64,000 nucleotides of DNA from Pedobacter sp. Bi126 (GCF_918698245.1 NZ_CAKKMS010000009.1:1-64000); one strand, 5' to 3'; counted from the first letter of the stretch, positions 9,108 through 19,200 are shown. Notes: a model not told the origin generated them from the sequence alone. Made by a program: numbers and translations.

Positions 9108-10289
9108 ATGTTCGAACCTTTTGAACATATACTGGGGATAGAACTCACGCTTTTACAGAATGAGACATACCGCTGTATTTATGCTGTGATTACCCGCAAA
9201 GGTGATAACATAGCTGCATCGGAACACCGCACCATAGAAGGAACACTTGTTAAAGTGTTGGAGCGTTTGCCACGTAAACATCCTGTAGTGCTCTCAGTCG
9301 GCGGTAAGGGAATTATACACAAGCAACTTAAAGGTGCTGAAAAAACGGATTTGTTTAGAACAGCTTTTTCTGCTGTTGAAAAAAAGGATTTTTATGTGCA
9401 GGAGGCTTTAGCTGAAGATTTGGCCTGGGTAAGTATTATCCGGAAAACCCTGGCAGATGATATTATAGGAAAGTTACAATCATCTGGCCTGAATGTTTAT
9501 GCATTGAGCCTTGGTGGATTGCCAGTAATTTCTATATGGGAGTTGCTTAGTGGAACGGGTGAAGGCTTTTCGGCTAACGGCCATAAATTTGAAACCTCTC
9601 CGGAGGGCCACCTGATAGGCTATCGTTACCTCGAGGGGGAACAAAACACCGGAAACCTGAAACTAGGCGATACCAAGCTTGCATCAGCGCTTTTGGTACC
9701 TTACGCATTGGCTTTTCAGCTCTTTCTGCACGACAAACTTGCTGTAGTTAAAGTTGAAAATGAGCAGGTTGATCACCGCTTTAGAGATTTTCTTGAATTT
9801 TCGAAACTAAAAAAAACAGCTGGTATTTTTGTGTTTGCTTTGTTAGGATTGTTGGTGATCAGTTTTTTTGCACTTACGCACTACAATGCAGAAAATGCAA
9901 AACTGAACCTGCAGGTAGGGGCAATTACAGCTACAGCAGATCAAAGCGACCTGTTGAAAAAGGAAATTGCAGATCAAAAAGTATTATTGGAAAAACTTGG
10001 CTGGAATGGTGGTTATAGTCACGCCTTTTTGCTCAATGAAATTGGCAGCAGCAAGCCAAAGGCACTTACACTTAACGAAATACAATTCGACCGCTTAAAA
10101 GAGTCAGCAGAAAATAAGGATGTACTGGCTTCAATCAAAATCACTGGCGAAACCTCCAATTTATCGGCTGTGAACAACTGGATCTTTCTGCTCAAAGAAA
10201 AAAAATGGGCAAAAGAAGTCAGACTGCTTCGCTATCAGCAGGATACCGAGTCTGAAAGTTTTGTTTTTAACCTAATCATCCAATATTGA
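9108..10289 (+). CDS. GspL-like / PilM-PilN-like inner-membrane platform protein
   Basis: 393 residues. The first ~225 are soluble and resemble the actin-fold cytoplasmic domain of GspL/PilM: ILGIELT at the start, then VLSVGGKGIIHKQL. A single membrane segment follows at about 240-257 (GIFVFALLGLLVISFFAL). Next is a coiled-coil-prone stretch and a C-terminal ferredoxin-like half (LTLNEIQFDRL...), as in PilN/GspL. The cytoplasmic and periplasmic parts are thus joined as in GspL, rather than split as in PilM + PilN. It would couple the ATPase to the periplasmic assembly platform. Sequence similarity is low, so the call rests on layout and operon position. Confidence 0.72.
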   Translation: MFEPFEHILGIELTLLQNETYRCIYAVITRKGDNIAASEHRTIEGTLVKVLERLPRKHPVVLSVGGKGIIHKQLKGAEKTDLFRTAFSAVEKKDFYVQEALAEDLAWVSIIRKTLADDIIGKLQSSGLNVYALSLGGLPVISIWELLSGTGEGFSANGHKFETSPEGHLIGYRYLEGEQNTGNLKLGDTKLASALLVPYALAFQLFLHDKLAVVKVENEQVDHRFRDFLEFSKLKKTAGIFVFALLGLLVISFFALTHYNAENAKLNLQVGAITATADQSDLLKKEIADQKVLLEKLGWNGGYSHAFLLNEIGSSKPKALTLNEIQFDRLKESAENKDVLASIKITGETSNLSAVNNWIFLLKEKKWAKEVRLLRYQQDTESESFVFNLIIQY

Positions 10290-10290
10290 T

Positions 10291-10836
10291 ATGCTGGAAA
10301 AACTAAGCCCAAAGAACAAAAAGGTGATCATGGTTTTGCTAATGGCCATGGTCGTTTACCTAGCCTATGTATTTTCTTTCGAAAAGGCGATCTCAGCAGT
10401 TGCACTCAACAGGCAATTAAAACAGACGGAACATATCGGGCAGGAGCCTGATGCTGCTTTTCCACAGCTGGAAAAAAAACATGCCTTTTATCAAGCGGTA
10501 CTTAAAGGTTATAAAGTACGCCGCGAAGATAGAGAAAACCGCTTGTGGCAATCCATCTCGGCCATGGCCATCGCTAAAAATGTAGATATCAACTTCAGTC
10601 CTAATTTGGGCAATGTAGAAAAAGATACCAGCGAACTCGCCCGTGGTATAGTGGTACAGAAATTCATTTTCAAAGGCAAATACTTCGATATGGTTAAGTT
10701 GCTTGATACCTTGGAAAAAAGCCAGGGAATAGGCCGGATCTCTGGTGCCAAACTGATGAAAAAGAAAGAAAATGGCAGCGAAGAAAAATCTGATAAACTT
10801 ACACTCGAACTGCAAATTGTGGGCAAAGAAAATTAA
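10291..10836 (+). CDS. GspM/PilO-like inner-membrane protein
   Basis: 181 residues with a short cytoplasmic start (MLEKLSPKNKK), one membrane segment (about 13-31), a helical region and a small periplasmic alpha/beta domain ending in LTLELQIVG. This is the size and plan of GspM/PilO, which pairs with the GspL/PilN protein encoded just before it. It is the last gene of the block. The polytopic GspF/PilC platform protein normally found here is not in the window. Confidence 0.7.
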   Translation: MLEKLSPKNKKVIMVLLMAMVVYLAYVFSFEKAISAVALNRQLKQTEHIGQEPDAAFPQLEKKHAFYQAVLKGYKVRREDRENRLWQSISAMAIAKNVDINFSPNLGNVEKDTSELARGIVVQKFIFKGKYFDMVKLLDTLEKSQGIGRISGAKLMKKKENGSEEKSDKLTLELQIVGKEN

Positions 10837-11132
10837 TCTTTTTACAGTTTTTTTGATAGAAGAATTGGTGTTTTAAGAATCGCCAAAATCAGTTCATCAA
10901 GAAAAAGGCATAGAATATCACTCGAAAAGCATCGTTCGTCAAAAAGATTTAACTATTTCTTTTTTATGATTTAGTTTCGCACGCCCATAATCGGGCCGAT
11001 ATACTTTAACTGAAAAAAATATGAAAACACAATTGACAGCTTAAATAAAGGCTGGTTTTGATTGAAAAAAATAGTCGAATTGTAATGTCTAAAACGCTTA
11101 AAAAATTACCAAAAAATACACGAAACCTCATT
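10837..11132. promoter_or_regulatory. Leader of the YD/RHS block with paired boxes
   Basis: TCAGTTCAT (10889-10897, exact match to the LytTR-site consensus) and ATCGTTCGT (10931-10939, one mismatch, identical to the box at 4703) are 42 bases apart. This is the same spacing as before the secretion operon. The shared string CGTTCGTCAAAAA is identical in both places. TAGTTTCG at 10973-10980 is one mismatch from the TAnnTTTG -7 element. The long leader to the ATG at 11133 has no other clear structure. Confidence 0.5.
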
Positions 11133-14100
11133 ATGAAATTATTTAAATTATTCGTTATATTATTAATTAGTTCCCAAAATGTATTTTCTCAAAAAATACC
11201 AAGTCCATTTAATACTGTATCACCCAATAGTGCTGAACTTGTAACTAAAGGGGTTAATGTAGCCTCTAATCAATATAATGGTAGTTTAGGTGTTAATTTA
11301 CCAGTTATAACTTTTAATCACAGAAATATAGAAATTCCAATAGAATTATCTTACCACTCTAACGGTATACGAATAGATCAGAGACCAACTGTTGTTGGGA
11401 TTGGCTGGAATATTAATCTTGGAGGCGAGATTACAAGAATAGTACATGGTTATCCAGATGAAAAAAAGGCGACTAAATATACACCACATAGAGCAGGTTA
11501 TTATACTACGAGCGGTGCTTATATCCCTCCAGTTCAATCGGTAGAAGATTTTGAAGATTATGATGGTTCTTATTTAAACTTACGTAATTTGTTAAATAAC
11601 TTTAATGGAAATACACAGGATTTTATCAATAATTATGTTAAGCCTAATTATGATAATAAAATTATAGATCTGGCACCCGATGAATTTATTTTTAATTTTA
11701 ATGGAATTAGCGGGAGTTTCTTCTTTAGTCCTGATGGAGGTGTAAAATTCATGAGTAAATCAGGTGTTCAGTTAAAAGTAGAATATACAATCCAAAATGG
11801 CGCAGTTATCAATGATTTATCCTTACCAAGAGCAATAACAAATTTTAAATTGACAGATAATAACGGTATTCAATACTTTTTTGGAGGAAAGAATGCAATT
11901 GAATGCAGTTATCCTGCGCAGGATGTATCGCCACTTGCAAGTTCTGGTCAACCGATCACAATAAAGTTTTATAGTCCAGGTGCAGCCGTTAATACTTGGA
12001 AATTAACCAAAATTATCATGCCAAATGGAGAAGGCATTTACCTGGATTATCATGTGAAAGAACAAATAATCGATAAAGCATTTATTAATATATTGGGTAA
12101 AATTGGTGCGAATGAATCTTTTGCAGACGGATATGATGTAAATTTATCAAGAAAGGCCGTAGTTAAACAATGTTTACTGGATAGTATATATGATACTATA
12201 GGGAACAAATTAAAGTTTAATTATCAGGTATCAACATCATTAGGGAGTATTACCACTTATGCTTCTGCTTTAGCATATAAACAATCATCAACAGGAGTAA
12301 ATGCGGCTATGGGAAATGCTTTTCAAGTGTGTAGTAGTTATCCTGGATTAAACGATGGAACAATAATCGGGGACCTTAGAATTGCCCCTCAGCTATATGC
12401 ATTGAAATCAATCACAAAGTCATATAATAACGCTATGATTGACTCCTGTTTGTTTAATTATAGAGATGAAACAGATAAACGTTTAAGACTTACCTCAATT
12501 TCAAAATCCGATTATCTTGGTAACCCCAGAAATATTTTTCAGTTCGAGTATAATCCGATTAATTTGCCTGAGTATACTTCTAAAAAAGACGATTTTTGGG
12601 GATTTTATAATGGAAATAATTTCTTTGATTATTCTGTTGAGGCAAAGAATTATACATACAATAAAATAAATTCGGACTTCATCAATTCAAAACAATCAAA
12701 TTTTGATTATAGCAAGGCTGAAATTCTTGAAAAAATAATTTTCGAAACTAAGGGATATCAAAAATTTGAATATGAACCGAATGTTTGTTCTTCTATTTTA
12801 AATTATGATAATCGCCAGATTGAACAACTTTCATCAAATAACATTTCTGGTGGGATAAGGCTGAAGAGTATTACGGAATATAGTGATGCTGATCAGATTT
12901 TGACACAAAAAAAATATCATTACATTAAGAATTTTTCATTAAACGGTAATTTGTCTAGCGGTATACAGAGATGGAAAACAAGTACTATAGATAACTATTT
13001 GAAGAATATAAGTGAGTGGGTGTGGGATTTTCAATTAAAACCAGATTTTAAAAAAATTGGTCATGATGGAAATCTAGTCGCATACAGCGAAGTTACAGAA
13101 GAGATGGTAGGCAATGGGTTTAAAACATCATATTATGAAAATGATGATAGTATCTTAATTCCAGCCGGTCCAATCAATAATGGGTGGGACGTGCAGGAAT
13201 TAAATAATTTTTATACCCTAAGAAATGGTTTGTTAAAAAAAGAGGAATACTATAATAAAGACAAAAATAAATTACATGAAAAAATTTATCATTACGATTA
13301 TAATAACACGGAACATTTAACCTCAATTTCGTTTTTGCCTCCAATTCCTGACGCCATTTCGTCTGGAGACATGCTCATATTTGTTAACTATGTATTATTA
13401 AACGAAAACTATACAAATAATGTGTATACGCATAATCCTTTATTAATCAGTGTGGTAACGAATGATTTGCATGCTGGAAATATAATAACCAGTACTCAAA
13501 ATTTTGAATATGATGTCAATTCTAAATTAATAAAGAAAGAGAGCATTTTAAATAGTAATAATCAAACCAGTTCAGTTGATTATAAATATCCTTATGACTT
13601 CCCTTCATCAAGTATTTACCAAGAAATGGTAAGCCGGAATTTAATAGCGCCTGTTATTGAAGAAATAAATAGTGTAAATAACATACAAACAAAATTGACC
13701 CGCACTAATTTTGATCAATTTGATTTCAGTGGTATATATCCTAAGAATGTTGAGGTACAGCTTGGTTCTGGCCCATTGCAAACTAAGACAAGTTTTTACA
13801 GGTATGATGCTTATGGAAATATTTTAGAGAAGCAAGATGGAAATTCTGCTTTAAAGGAGGTTTATTTATGGAGTTATAAATCTCAGTATCCAATTGCAAA
13901 AATTGTTGGTAATGACTTTACAACTATAAAATCCGCTTTAGGAGGAGATGATGCACTTTTATCTTTTAGCAGCACTGTCAACCCTGATAAAATTGCGGTT
14001 GATTCCTTTTTAGCACCTCTAAAAAGCGCGCTGCCTTACACTCAAATGATCTCCTATACGCACAAACCTCTAGTAGGAGTTTTGAGTATGACAGATATTA

Positions 14101-14270
14101 AGGGATTGAGTACTTATTATGAATATGATGGTTTTCAAAGACTGGCTTATGTGAGAGATCAGCATAAGAATATTATTAAAAGTTATTGTTATAACTATGC
14201 CGGGCAGATGGTTGATTGCAACCAGCTAAGTATCCCAACCCGTCCTTTTGGCATCAGAATAACAAACTAA
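11133..14270 (+). CDS. Exported YD-repeat protein without RHS core
   Basis: The ATG at 11133 is preferred because it opens a signal peptide, MKLFKLFVILLISSQNVFSQ; in-frame TTG 11058 and ATG 11085 would bury it. 1045 mature-type residues follow, beginning PSPFNTVSPNSAEL, the usual start of large Bacteroidota proteins encoded before RHS genes. There is a repetitive beta-rich body (VGIGWNINLGGEI, IIMPNGEGIYLDYH, YDAYGN). It ends with YEYDGFQRL and a short tail. No RHS core and no toxic tip are present. The gene is 40 bases upstream of the RHS gene and equally AT-rich. It may form part of the same shell or display complex, like the split B/C components of Tc-type toxins; that comparison is inference. 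Confidence 0.8.
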   Translation: MKLFKLFVILLISSQNVFSQKIPSPFNTVSPNSAELVTKGVNVASNQYNGSLGVNLPVITFNHRNIEIPIELSYHSNGIRIDQRPTVVGIGWNINLGGEITRIVHGYPDEKKATKYTPHRAGYYTTSGAYIPPVQSVEDFEDYDGSYLNLRNLLNNFNGNTQDFINNYVKPNYDNKIIDLAPDEFIFNFNGISGSFFFSPDGGVKFMSKSGVQLKVEYTIQNGAVINDLSLPRAITNFKLTDNNGIQYFFGGKNAIECSYPAQDVSPLASSGQPITIKFYSPGAAVNTWKLTKIIMPNGEGIYLDYHVKEQIIDKAFINILGKIGANESFADGYDVNLSRKAVVKQCLLDSIYDTIGNKLKFNYQVSTSLGSITTYASALAYKQSSTGVNAAMGNAFQVCSSYPGLNDGTIIGDLRIAPQLYALKSITKSYNNAMIDSCLFNYRDETDKRLRLTSISKSDYLGNPRNIFQFEYNPINLPEYTSKKDDFWGFYNGNNFFDYSVEAKNYTYNKINSDFINSKQSNFDYSKAEILEKIIFETKGYQKFEYEPNVCSSILNYDNRQIEQLSSNNISGGIRLKSITEYSDADQILTQKKYHYIKNFSLNGNLSSGIQRWKTSTIDNYLKNISEWVWDFQLKPDFKKIGHDGNLVAYSEVTEEMVGNGFKTSYYENDDSILIPAGPINNGWDVQELNNFYTLRNGLLKKEEYYNKDKNKLHEKIYHYDYNNTEHLTSISFLPPIPDAISSGDMLIFVNYVLLNENYTNNVYTHNPLLISVVTNDLHAGNIITSTQNFEYDVNSKLIKKESILNSNNQTSSVDYKYPYDFPSSSIYQEMVSRNLIAPVIEEINSVNNIQTKLTRTNFDQFDFSGIYPKNVEVQLGSGPLQTKTSFYRYDAYGNILEKQDGNSALKEVYLWSYKSQYPIAKIVGNDFTTIKSALGGDDALLSFSSTVNPDKIAVDSFLAPLKSALPYTQMISYTHKPLVGVLSMTDIKGLSTYYEYDGFQRLAYVRDQHKNIIKSYCYNYAGQMVDCNQLSIPTRPFGIRITN

Positions 14271-14310
14271 AATATTTCTGCTGATTAATTACACGCTAAA
14301 TCATAGTTTT

Positions 14311-17300
14311 ATGAAATTTACAAACACCACAATAAAATACTTTATATTTTTTTTACTTTTAATACCTTTTCTCTCTAAAGGTCAAGTAACATTAGCTCCA
14401 AATGGTATGTTCTATTTGAGTAGCGATTTAGGCCCATATTTTTGGGATGAAGTGCCAACATATACTAACAAAATAATGTATGTCTCTCCGGGAAAAGATG
14501 TTGGGCCAGCGGCAATTTTTCAGACAATGGGAAGAAGATACCAAGGTAGCGGAAGTAGGTATAGTGATAGAAATGCGTGGTACTCACTTACTGATTGGGG
14601 TAATAGTAGTTCTAATAATTTTTTTGCAGGTGATGGCACTTTTAAATATGTGCCTAATCGAGCTTCTAATGGCAAAACGACCCCTGTTTATCAATTTGTT
14701 ACTTTTTCGGGTCGAAAACCCAATAATCATACAACTACTCCGTATGATGCATTAAGATACAACACTTTTACAATTAAAGTAGAGGCACCAGATTTTGTTG
14801 GTATTGATAAACTACAGGAAATTACGGTCGGATCTGGCAATATTTCAATTTCGACTTTTTTTACTCCAGCAATAGCAGGAGTTACATTTACTTTTGACAA
14901 TATTCCTGCTACCTCAATAGATTTAAGCAGTTTAACTAATGGAAGTCACACAATTAAAGCTACAAAACAATATGATAATGGCACTTATGTTGGACAGTTA
15001 AAAATTCAAGTTTCAAGGCAGAATATAATAGGCCAAGCTACTGAAAACTTAAGTAGAGAGAATAACTTTATATTAACCAGAACTTTTAAAAAAGCAGGTG
15101 TTAATGAAGTTAATATAGGTAACATCAGGTCTGTTGAAGATGAAAACCAAAGCGTTCAGTATATGGATGGCATAGGTAGGCCAGTCCAAACTGTTTCCGT
15201 TATGGGCAGTCCGGCTAAGAATGATCTTATACAGCCTTTTACTTATGATGCCTTCGGACGGGAAAATATAAAATATCAACCATATAGTACAACCAGTAAT
15301 AATGGTGGCTTTAGAACGAATGCCCTCTCCGCACAATTGGATTTTTATACAAATCAAAATAGTTTATCCAGTATAAAAGCGACACAAAACCCTTTTAGTG
15401 TAAGTGTTTTCGAACCGAGTCCTTTAAATAGGATTGAGCAACAGGGCGCTCCGGGTGATGATTGGCAACCAGCTGCCAGTCACACCATAAAAATGGAATA
15501 TAGTACCAATGGTACAAATGAAGTCCGTTTCTGGCAGGTTAATAATGATGGCGCTGTTGGAACAACTTTTTATGACGCGGGTAAACTATATAAATCAATA
15601 ATCAAGAATGAAAATTGGATAAGCGGACATGAAAATACGACTGAGGAGTTTAAGGATTTTGAAGGTAAGATAGTATTGAAGCGTGGCTGGAAAGATAATT
15701 CTACCAGTTTAGATACCTATTACGTTTATGATGATTTAGGTGGTTTACGATATGTTTTACCTCCTGCTGTAAATGAGAATGGACAGAATATGATTGATAA
15801 CTTTAATGAATCACTTCCTGCATTCCAGCATTTTATATATGGATATCATTATGACGGCTTAAAACGTCTAGTAAAGAAAAAAATACCGGGTAAAGGTTGG
15901 GAATATATGGTATACAATAAACTCGACCAATTGATCATGACCCAGGATGCGAACCAAGAGGAAAAAAAACAATATTTATGTATAAAATACGATGCTTTTG
16001 GCAGGGTAGTCATTACTGGTCTTTATACCGATACCAGAACAGCTGCACAGTTGCAAACCGACTTGGTAAATGAAACAGTTTTGTATGAAACACGTCTACC
16101 AGGATCAGATTATAATAACCTCTCTTTCCCACGCTCAGGTTTGGATATCTTAACGGTAAATTATTACGATGATTATGTTTTTCCAGATAATATTTTTGGT
16201 GCTGCTTCAGGTGACCAGGCTTCTGGTGAAAGGATCAAGAGTTTGTTAACCGGTACCAAAGTGAAAAATCTTGGCACCAGTGTTATGGATATGACCGTTA
16301 ACTACTATGATATTGAAGGGCGTATTGTGCAAACAAAAGCCACAAACCATTTAGGGGGTACGGATCAGGTTGATCAAGAATATAATTTTCCGGGCGAATT
16401 GGTTTCCAGCACCCGTACCCATATTGCTAAAGGGATAACCACAACTATCGAAGATGTTTATACTTACGATCATATGGGTAGAAAGATCAGTACTAAGGAA
16501 AATATAAATAAACAAGGACAGGTTGTTTTGAATATGCTCGAATATGATGAGATCGGACAATTGAAAACCAAAAATATTTACGGTAAAAGTGCTACACCAC
16601 AATCTCTTGTGCAACATGTGGTTCTTGATGCTGCAGACATAGTAGAGCCAGGGCAAACCCGGATCGTTACCGCAAGTAAAAGTATTACTTTAAGTGATGG
16701 TTTTATTGCCAAAGAAGGATCAGTATTTAAAGCCAGTATTATTGATGATTCGTTTTTACAAAGCACGCTATTCACCTATAATGAACGTGGCTGGCTAAAT
16801 AAGGCGGAATCGGGGAAATTTAAAGAGGAACTTAAATATACAGCTACTGATTTAGCAGATATTCCTAATGCGCCGCAAGCAAACTACAATGGCAACATTT
16901 CGGCACAGCGCTACAATGGTAACCACAGCGGTGCACAATACTTTAAGTATGGGTATGATAAACTGAATAGGCTAGTTAGTTCCGTACATAGTAATGGTAT
17001 ACTATTAAACGAAACCATTGCATATGATGTAATGGGTAATATTATCAATCTGGAAAGAGCTGGCAATGGCAATCCCATAGTATATACTTATCAGAACACC
17101 AATCAGAGCAACGTACTGGATCATGTTAGTGGTGGATTAAACGGAAGTTATGGTTATGACCTTAATGGTAATGTGCGTACCGATGGTACCAAAGGAGGCA
17201 CAGCTACCTGGACATATAATCATTTAAATCTTCCAATATCAATATCTGGTGCAGTAACGGCAAATTATACCTATGATGCTCTTGGTGCTAAATTGAAATC

Positions 17301-18435
17301 ATTTATGGGGGGGATAAATCGAGATTATGTTGATGGAATTCATTATGAGGATGGAGTTTTAAAATTTATTGCAACAGAAACAGGTCGAGCTGTGAGGATT
17401 GGCAATACCCAGAGCTATAGCTATGAACACAATTTAAGCGATCATTTAGGTAATGTTAGGGTAACCATAGACGATCAGGGGAATAATGTAGCCAGGGTAG
17501 TACAAGAAAATGAATACTATGCATTCGGACTTGTAAAACCTGGAGGATATCTATTTGGAGATAAAAATAATTATCTTTATAATGCCAAAGAGTTACAGGA
17601 TGGTTTGGGACAATATGATTACGGCGCAAGGTTCTACGACCCGGTTATAGGCAGGTGGAATGTAATTGATCCTTTGTCAGAAGCAGATAGATCTTGGTCG
17701 TCATACAATTATGGACGGAACAATCCGGTCAGATTTACCGATCCAGATGGTATGTTCTGGGGTGATTTTTTAAATGACAAAGGAAATAAAATAGGAACAG
17801 ATGGGATAGCTGACAAACGTTTGTATCATGTCTCTAACAAGGCTGAACAGCAAAAAATAGCTGAAACTGACCGAGAAGGGGGAACAACTAAATTATCTGA
17901 TGTTAGATCAGCACGAAGGGTTCTGAGTGTCGAATCGATTACAGGCGATCCTAGGGAAAATGAGAGAAGTGGTAAACCAGGGGGCGCAAGTTTCAATGGT
18001 ACTTTTAACGAAAGTTTTACCCGCAATAAACAGGCATCAATAATCAATACGGCTTTGAATAGTGTGGACGGTTATATCGATGTTGCCCTAGAGTCAAATA
18101 GGGGTAAATTGGACTTTAAAAGTAAATTCAAAGCGGGAGAGTTAATTAGTTTAAATGGAATATATATGAACAACCATGAAGCGTTAAATTATTTATGGGG
18201 GGCGAGTATGAGCAGAATAAATTCGTCCAACAAAGCGGAAATAAGTGTCAGTGATGCGCTTCTGGGAGCAGAATTATACAATGTTTATGATTATACTTTT
18301 AAGGATAGTAAGACTTTTTCTAATCAGATGAATCATAGAGAGGCAATAGCGAGGGGTTATTTCGATTATTCGCTGGGATTTTCTTCATCGAATACCTACA
18401 GCAGAGATAGCAGAGTAAGGAAGGTAATCAGATAA
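14311..18435 (+). CDS. Complete RHS/DUF6443 protein with variable C-terminal tip
   Basis: 1374 residues. A signal peptide ends at FLSKGQ (about 25). An N-terminal module of about 230 residues is followed by a DUF6443-like region (about 255-390, YMDGIGRPVQTV) and YD repeats. The RHS core lies near 1085-1147, with YNAKEL, YGARFYDPVIGRW and terminal DPDGM. A tip of about 228 residues follows (DKGNKIGTDGIADKRLYHVSN...). I do not recognise its fold. An insertion at bases about 16614-16740 (SITLSDGFIAKEGSVFKA) interrupts the YD region relative to the RHS protein at the window start and resembles the 3-coathanger stack repeat. The signal peptide means Sec export; no type VI secretion genes are present. 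The next gene encodes a likely immunity lipoprotein. Confidence 0.9.
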   Translation: MKFTNTTIKYFIFFLLLIPFLSKGQVTLAPNGMFYLSSDLGPYFWDEVPTYTNKIMYVSPGKDVGPAAIFQTMGRRYQGSGSRYSDRNAWYSLTDWGNSSSNNFFAGDGTFKYVPNRASNGKTTPVYQFVTFSGRKPNNHTTTPYDALRYNTFTIKVEAPDFVGIDKLQEITVGSGNISISTFFTPAIAGVTFTFDNIPATSIDLSSLTNGSHTIKATKQYDNGTYVGQLKIQVSRQNIIGQATENLSRENNFILTRTFKKAGVNEVNIGNIRSVEDENQSVQYMDGIGRPVQTVSVMGSPAKNDLIQPFTYDAFGRENIKYQPYSTTSNNGGFRTNALSAQLDFYTNQNSLSSIKATQNPFSVSVFEPSPLNRIEQQGAPGDDWQPAASHTIKMEYSTNGTNEVRFWQVNNDGAVGTTFYDAGKLYKSIIKNENWISGHENTTEEFKDFEGKIVLKRGWKDNSTSLDTYYVYDDLGGLRYVLPPAVNENGQNMIDNFNESLPAFQHFIYGYHYDGLKRLVKKKIPGKGWEYMVYNKLDQLIMTQDANQEEKKQYLCIKYDAFGRVVITGLYTDTRTAAQLQTDLVNETVLYETRLPGSDYNNLSFPRSGLDILTVNYYDDYVFPDNIFGAASGDQASGERIKSLLTGTKVKNLGTSVMDMTVNYYDIEGRIVQTKATNHLGGTDQVDQEYNFPGELVSSTRTHIAKGITTTIEDVYTYDHMGRKISTKENINKQGQVVLNMLEYDEIGQLKTKNIYGKSATPQSLVQHVVLDAADIVEPGQTRIVTASKSITLSDGFIAKEGSVFKASIIDDSFLQSTLFTYNERGWLNKAESGKFKEELKYTATDLADIPNAPQANYNGNISAQRYNGNHSGAQYFKYGYDKLNRLVSSVHSNGILLNETIAYDVMGNIINLERAGNGNPIVYTYQNTNQSNVLDHVSGGLNGSYGYDLNGNVRTDGTKGGTATWTYNHLNLPISISGAVTANYTYDALGAKLKSFMGGINRDYVDGIHYEDGVLKFIATETGRAVRIGNTQSYSYEHNLSDHLGNVRVTIDDQGNNVARVVQENEYYAFGLVKPGGYLFGDKNNYLYNAKELQDGLGQYDYGARFYDPVIGRWNVIDPLSEADRSWSSYNYGRNNPVRFTDPDGMFWGDFLNDKGNKIGTDGIADKRLYHVSNKAEQQKIAETDREGGTTKLSDVRSARRVLSVESITGDPRENERSGKPGGASFNGTFNESFTRNKQASIINTALNSVDGYIDVALESNRGKLDFKSKFKAGELISLNGIYMNNHEALNYLWGASMSRINSSNKAEISVSDALLGAELYNVYDYTFKDSKTFSNQMNHREAIARGYFDYSLGFSSSNTYSRDSRVRKVIR

Positions 18436-18453
18436 GGTATGCAAGATTGTAAA

Positions 18454-19200
18454 ATGATTAAAATTTTATGCACATTCTTTTTGTTTTTTTTGATCTGTGG
18501 ATGCCATAATATCGATAACCGTTTACTCTTAATTAAGGCTGACATTGGTAAAGAGGATGAACTAGATACTTTAGAGTCCTATACCGCAAGGGATTTACAC
18601 ATTGTTCAGGTTGTTCGTCACAGCGGATTTGATGATTTTTCCCTCCACTATGGAGTACTGACACATAGTGGAGGAAGAACAATATTGTATGAAATGATAG
18701 GGACGGGCAAATATGGTAAAAGGATTTCTAAAGAGTTTATTACCGAGGTTGAACCCTATGGTAAAACAAACTGGGGTTGGTTTTCCGTTAAAAATGGCAA
18801 GCTTTCGGATACGCTGCCTGGAATGTCTAAGATACTTTTGGGGTTGGAATCTGAAAATAGCAAAGGGGAGTTCATCAAAGAAACAAATGGCTATATCAAT
18901 TTTTATTTAAATGGTAAGACTGTAAAGGAAACTAATTATGGGGATTATGTTATAAAAGACTCGGCTTTGAATTTCTCTAGCATGAAATACGGTTTGTACA
19001 AGCTTTATAAAGGCAGTCTTAAATTAGTGGGAAAAAACGGAAACGATATTTTTAAAAAGAAAGATGGGGTGTTTTTTATCCCACAGCCAGGATATGGGGT
19101 TATAAATAAATATCGGAAAAGTCAGATCTTGGATGCGGTTGATTCAGCTGTACATCTTGGTGAGGAACAAAAAAAAATATGGATAAAACCAGAAAATTGA
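18454..19200 (+). CDS. Lipoprotein, probable immunity factor for the RHS tip
   Basis: The ATG at 18454 gives a compact lipoprotein signal (MIKILCTFFLFFLICGC) with the lipid-box Cys near residue 16; the in-frame ATG at 18439 would add five residues. The roughly 230 residues behind it are soluble and beta-rich; the fold is not recognised. The start lies 18 bases after the RHS stop and composition matches the tip. Immunity by an anchored periplasmic or outer-membrane protein would fit a tip active outside the cytoplasm. The function is inference from position. Confidence 0.6.
   Translation: MIKILCTFFLFFLICGCHNIDNRLLLIKADIGKEDELDTLESYTARDLHIVQVVRHSGFDDFSLHYGVLTHSGGRTILYEMIGTGKYGKRISKEFITEVEPYGKTNWGWFSVKNGKLSDTLPGMSKILLGLESENSKGEFIKETNGYINFYLNGKTVKETNYGDYVIKDSALNFSSMKYGLYKLYKGSLKLVGKNGNDIFKKKDGVFFIPQPGYGVINKYRKSQILDAVDSAVHLGEEQKKIWIKPEN

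Noticed and set aside
11133..19200. Type VI secretion RHS cassette
   Set aside because: No PAAR, VgrG or Hcp; both large proteins carry Sec signal peptides.
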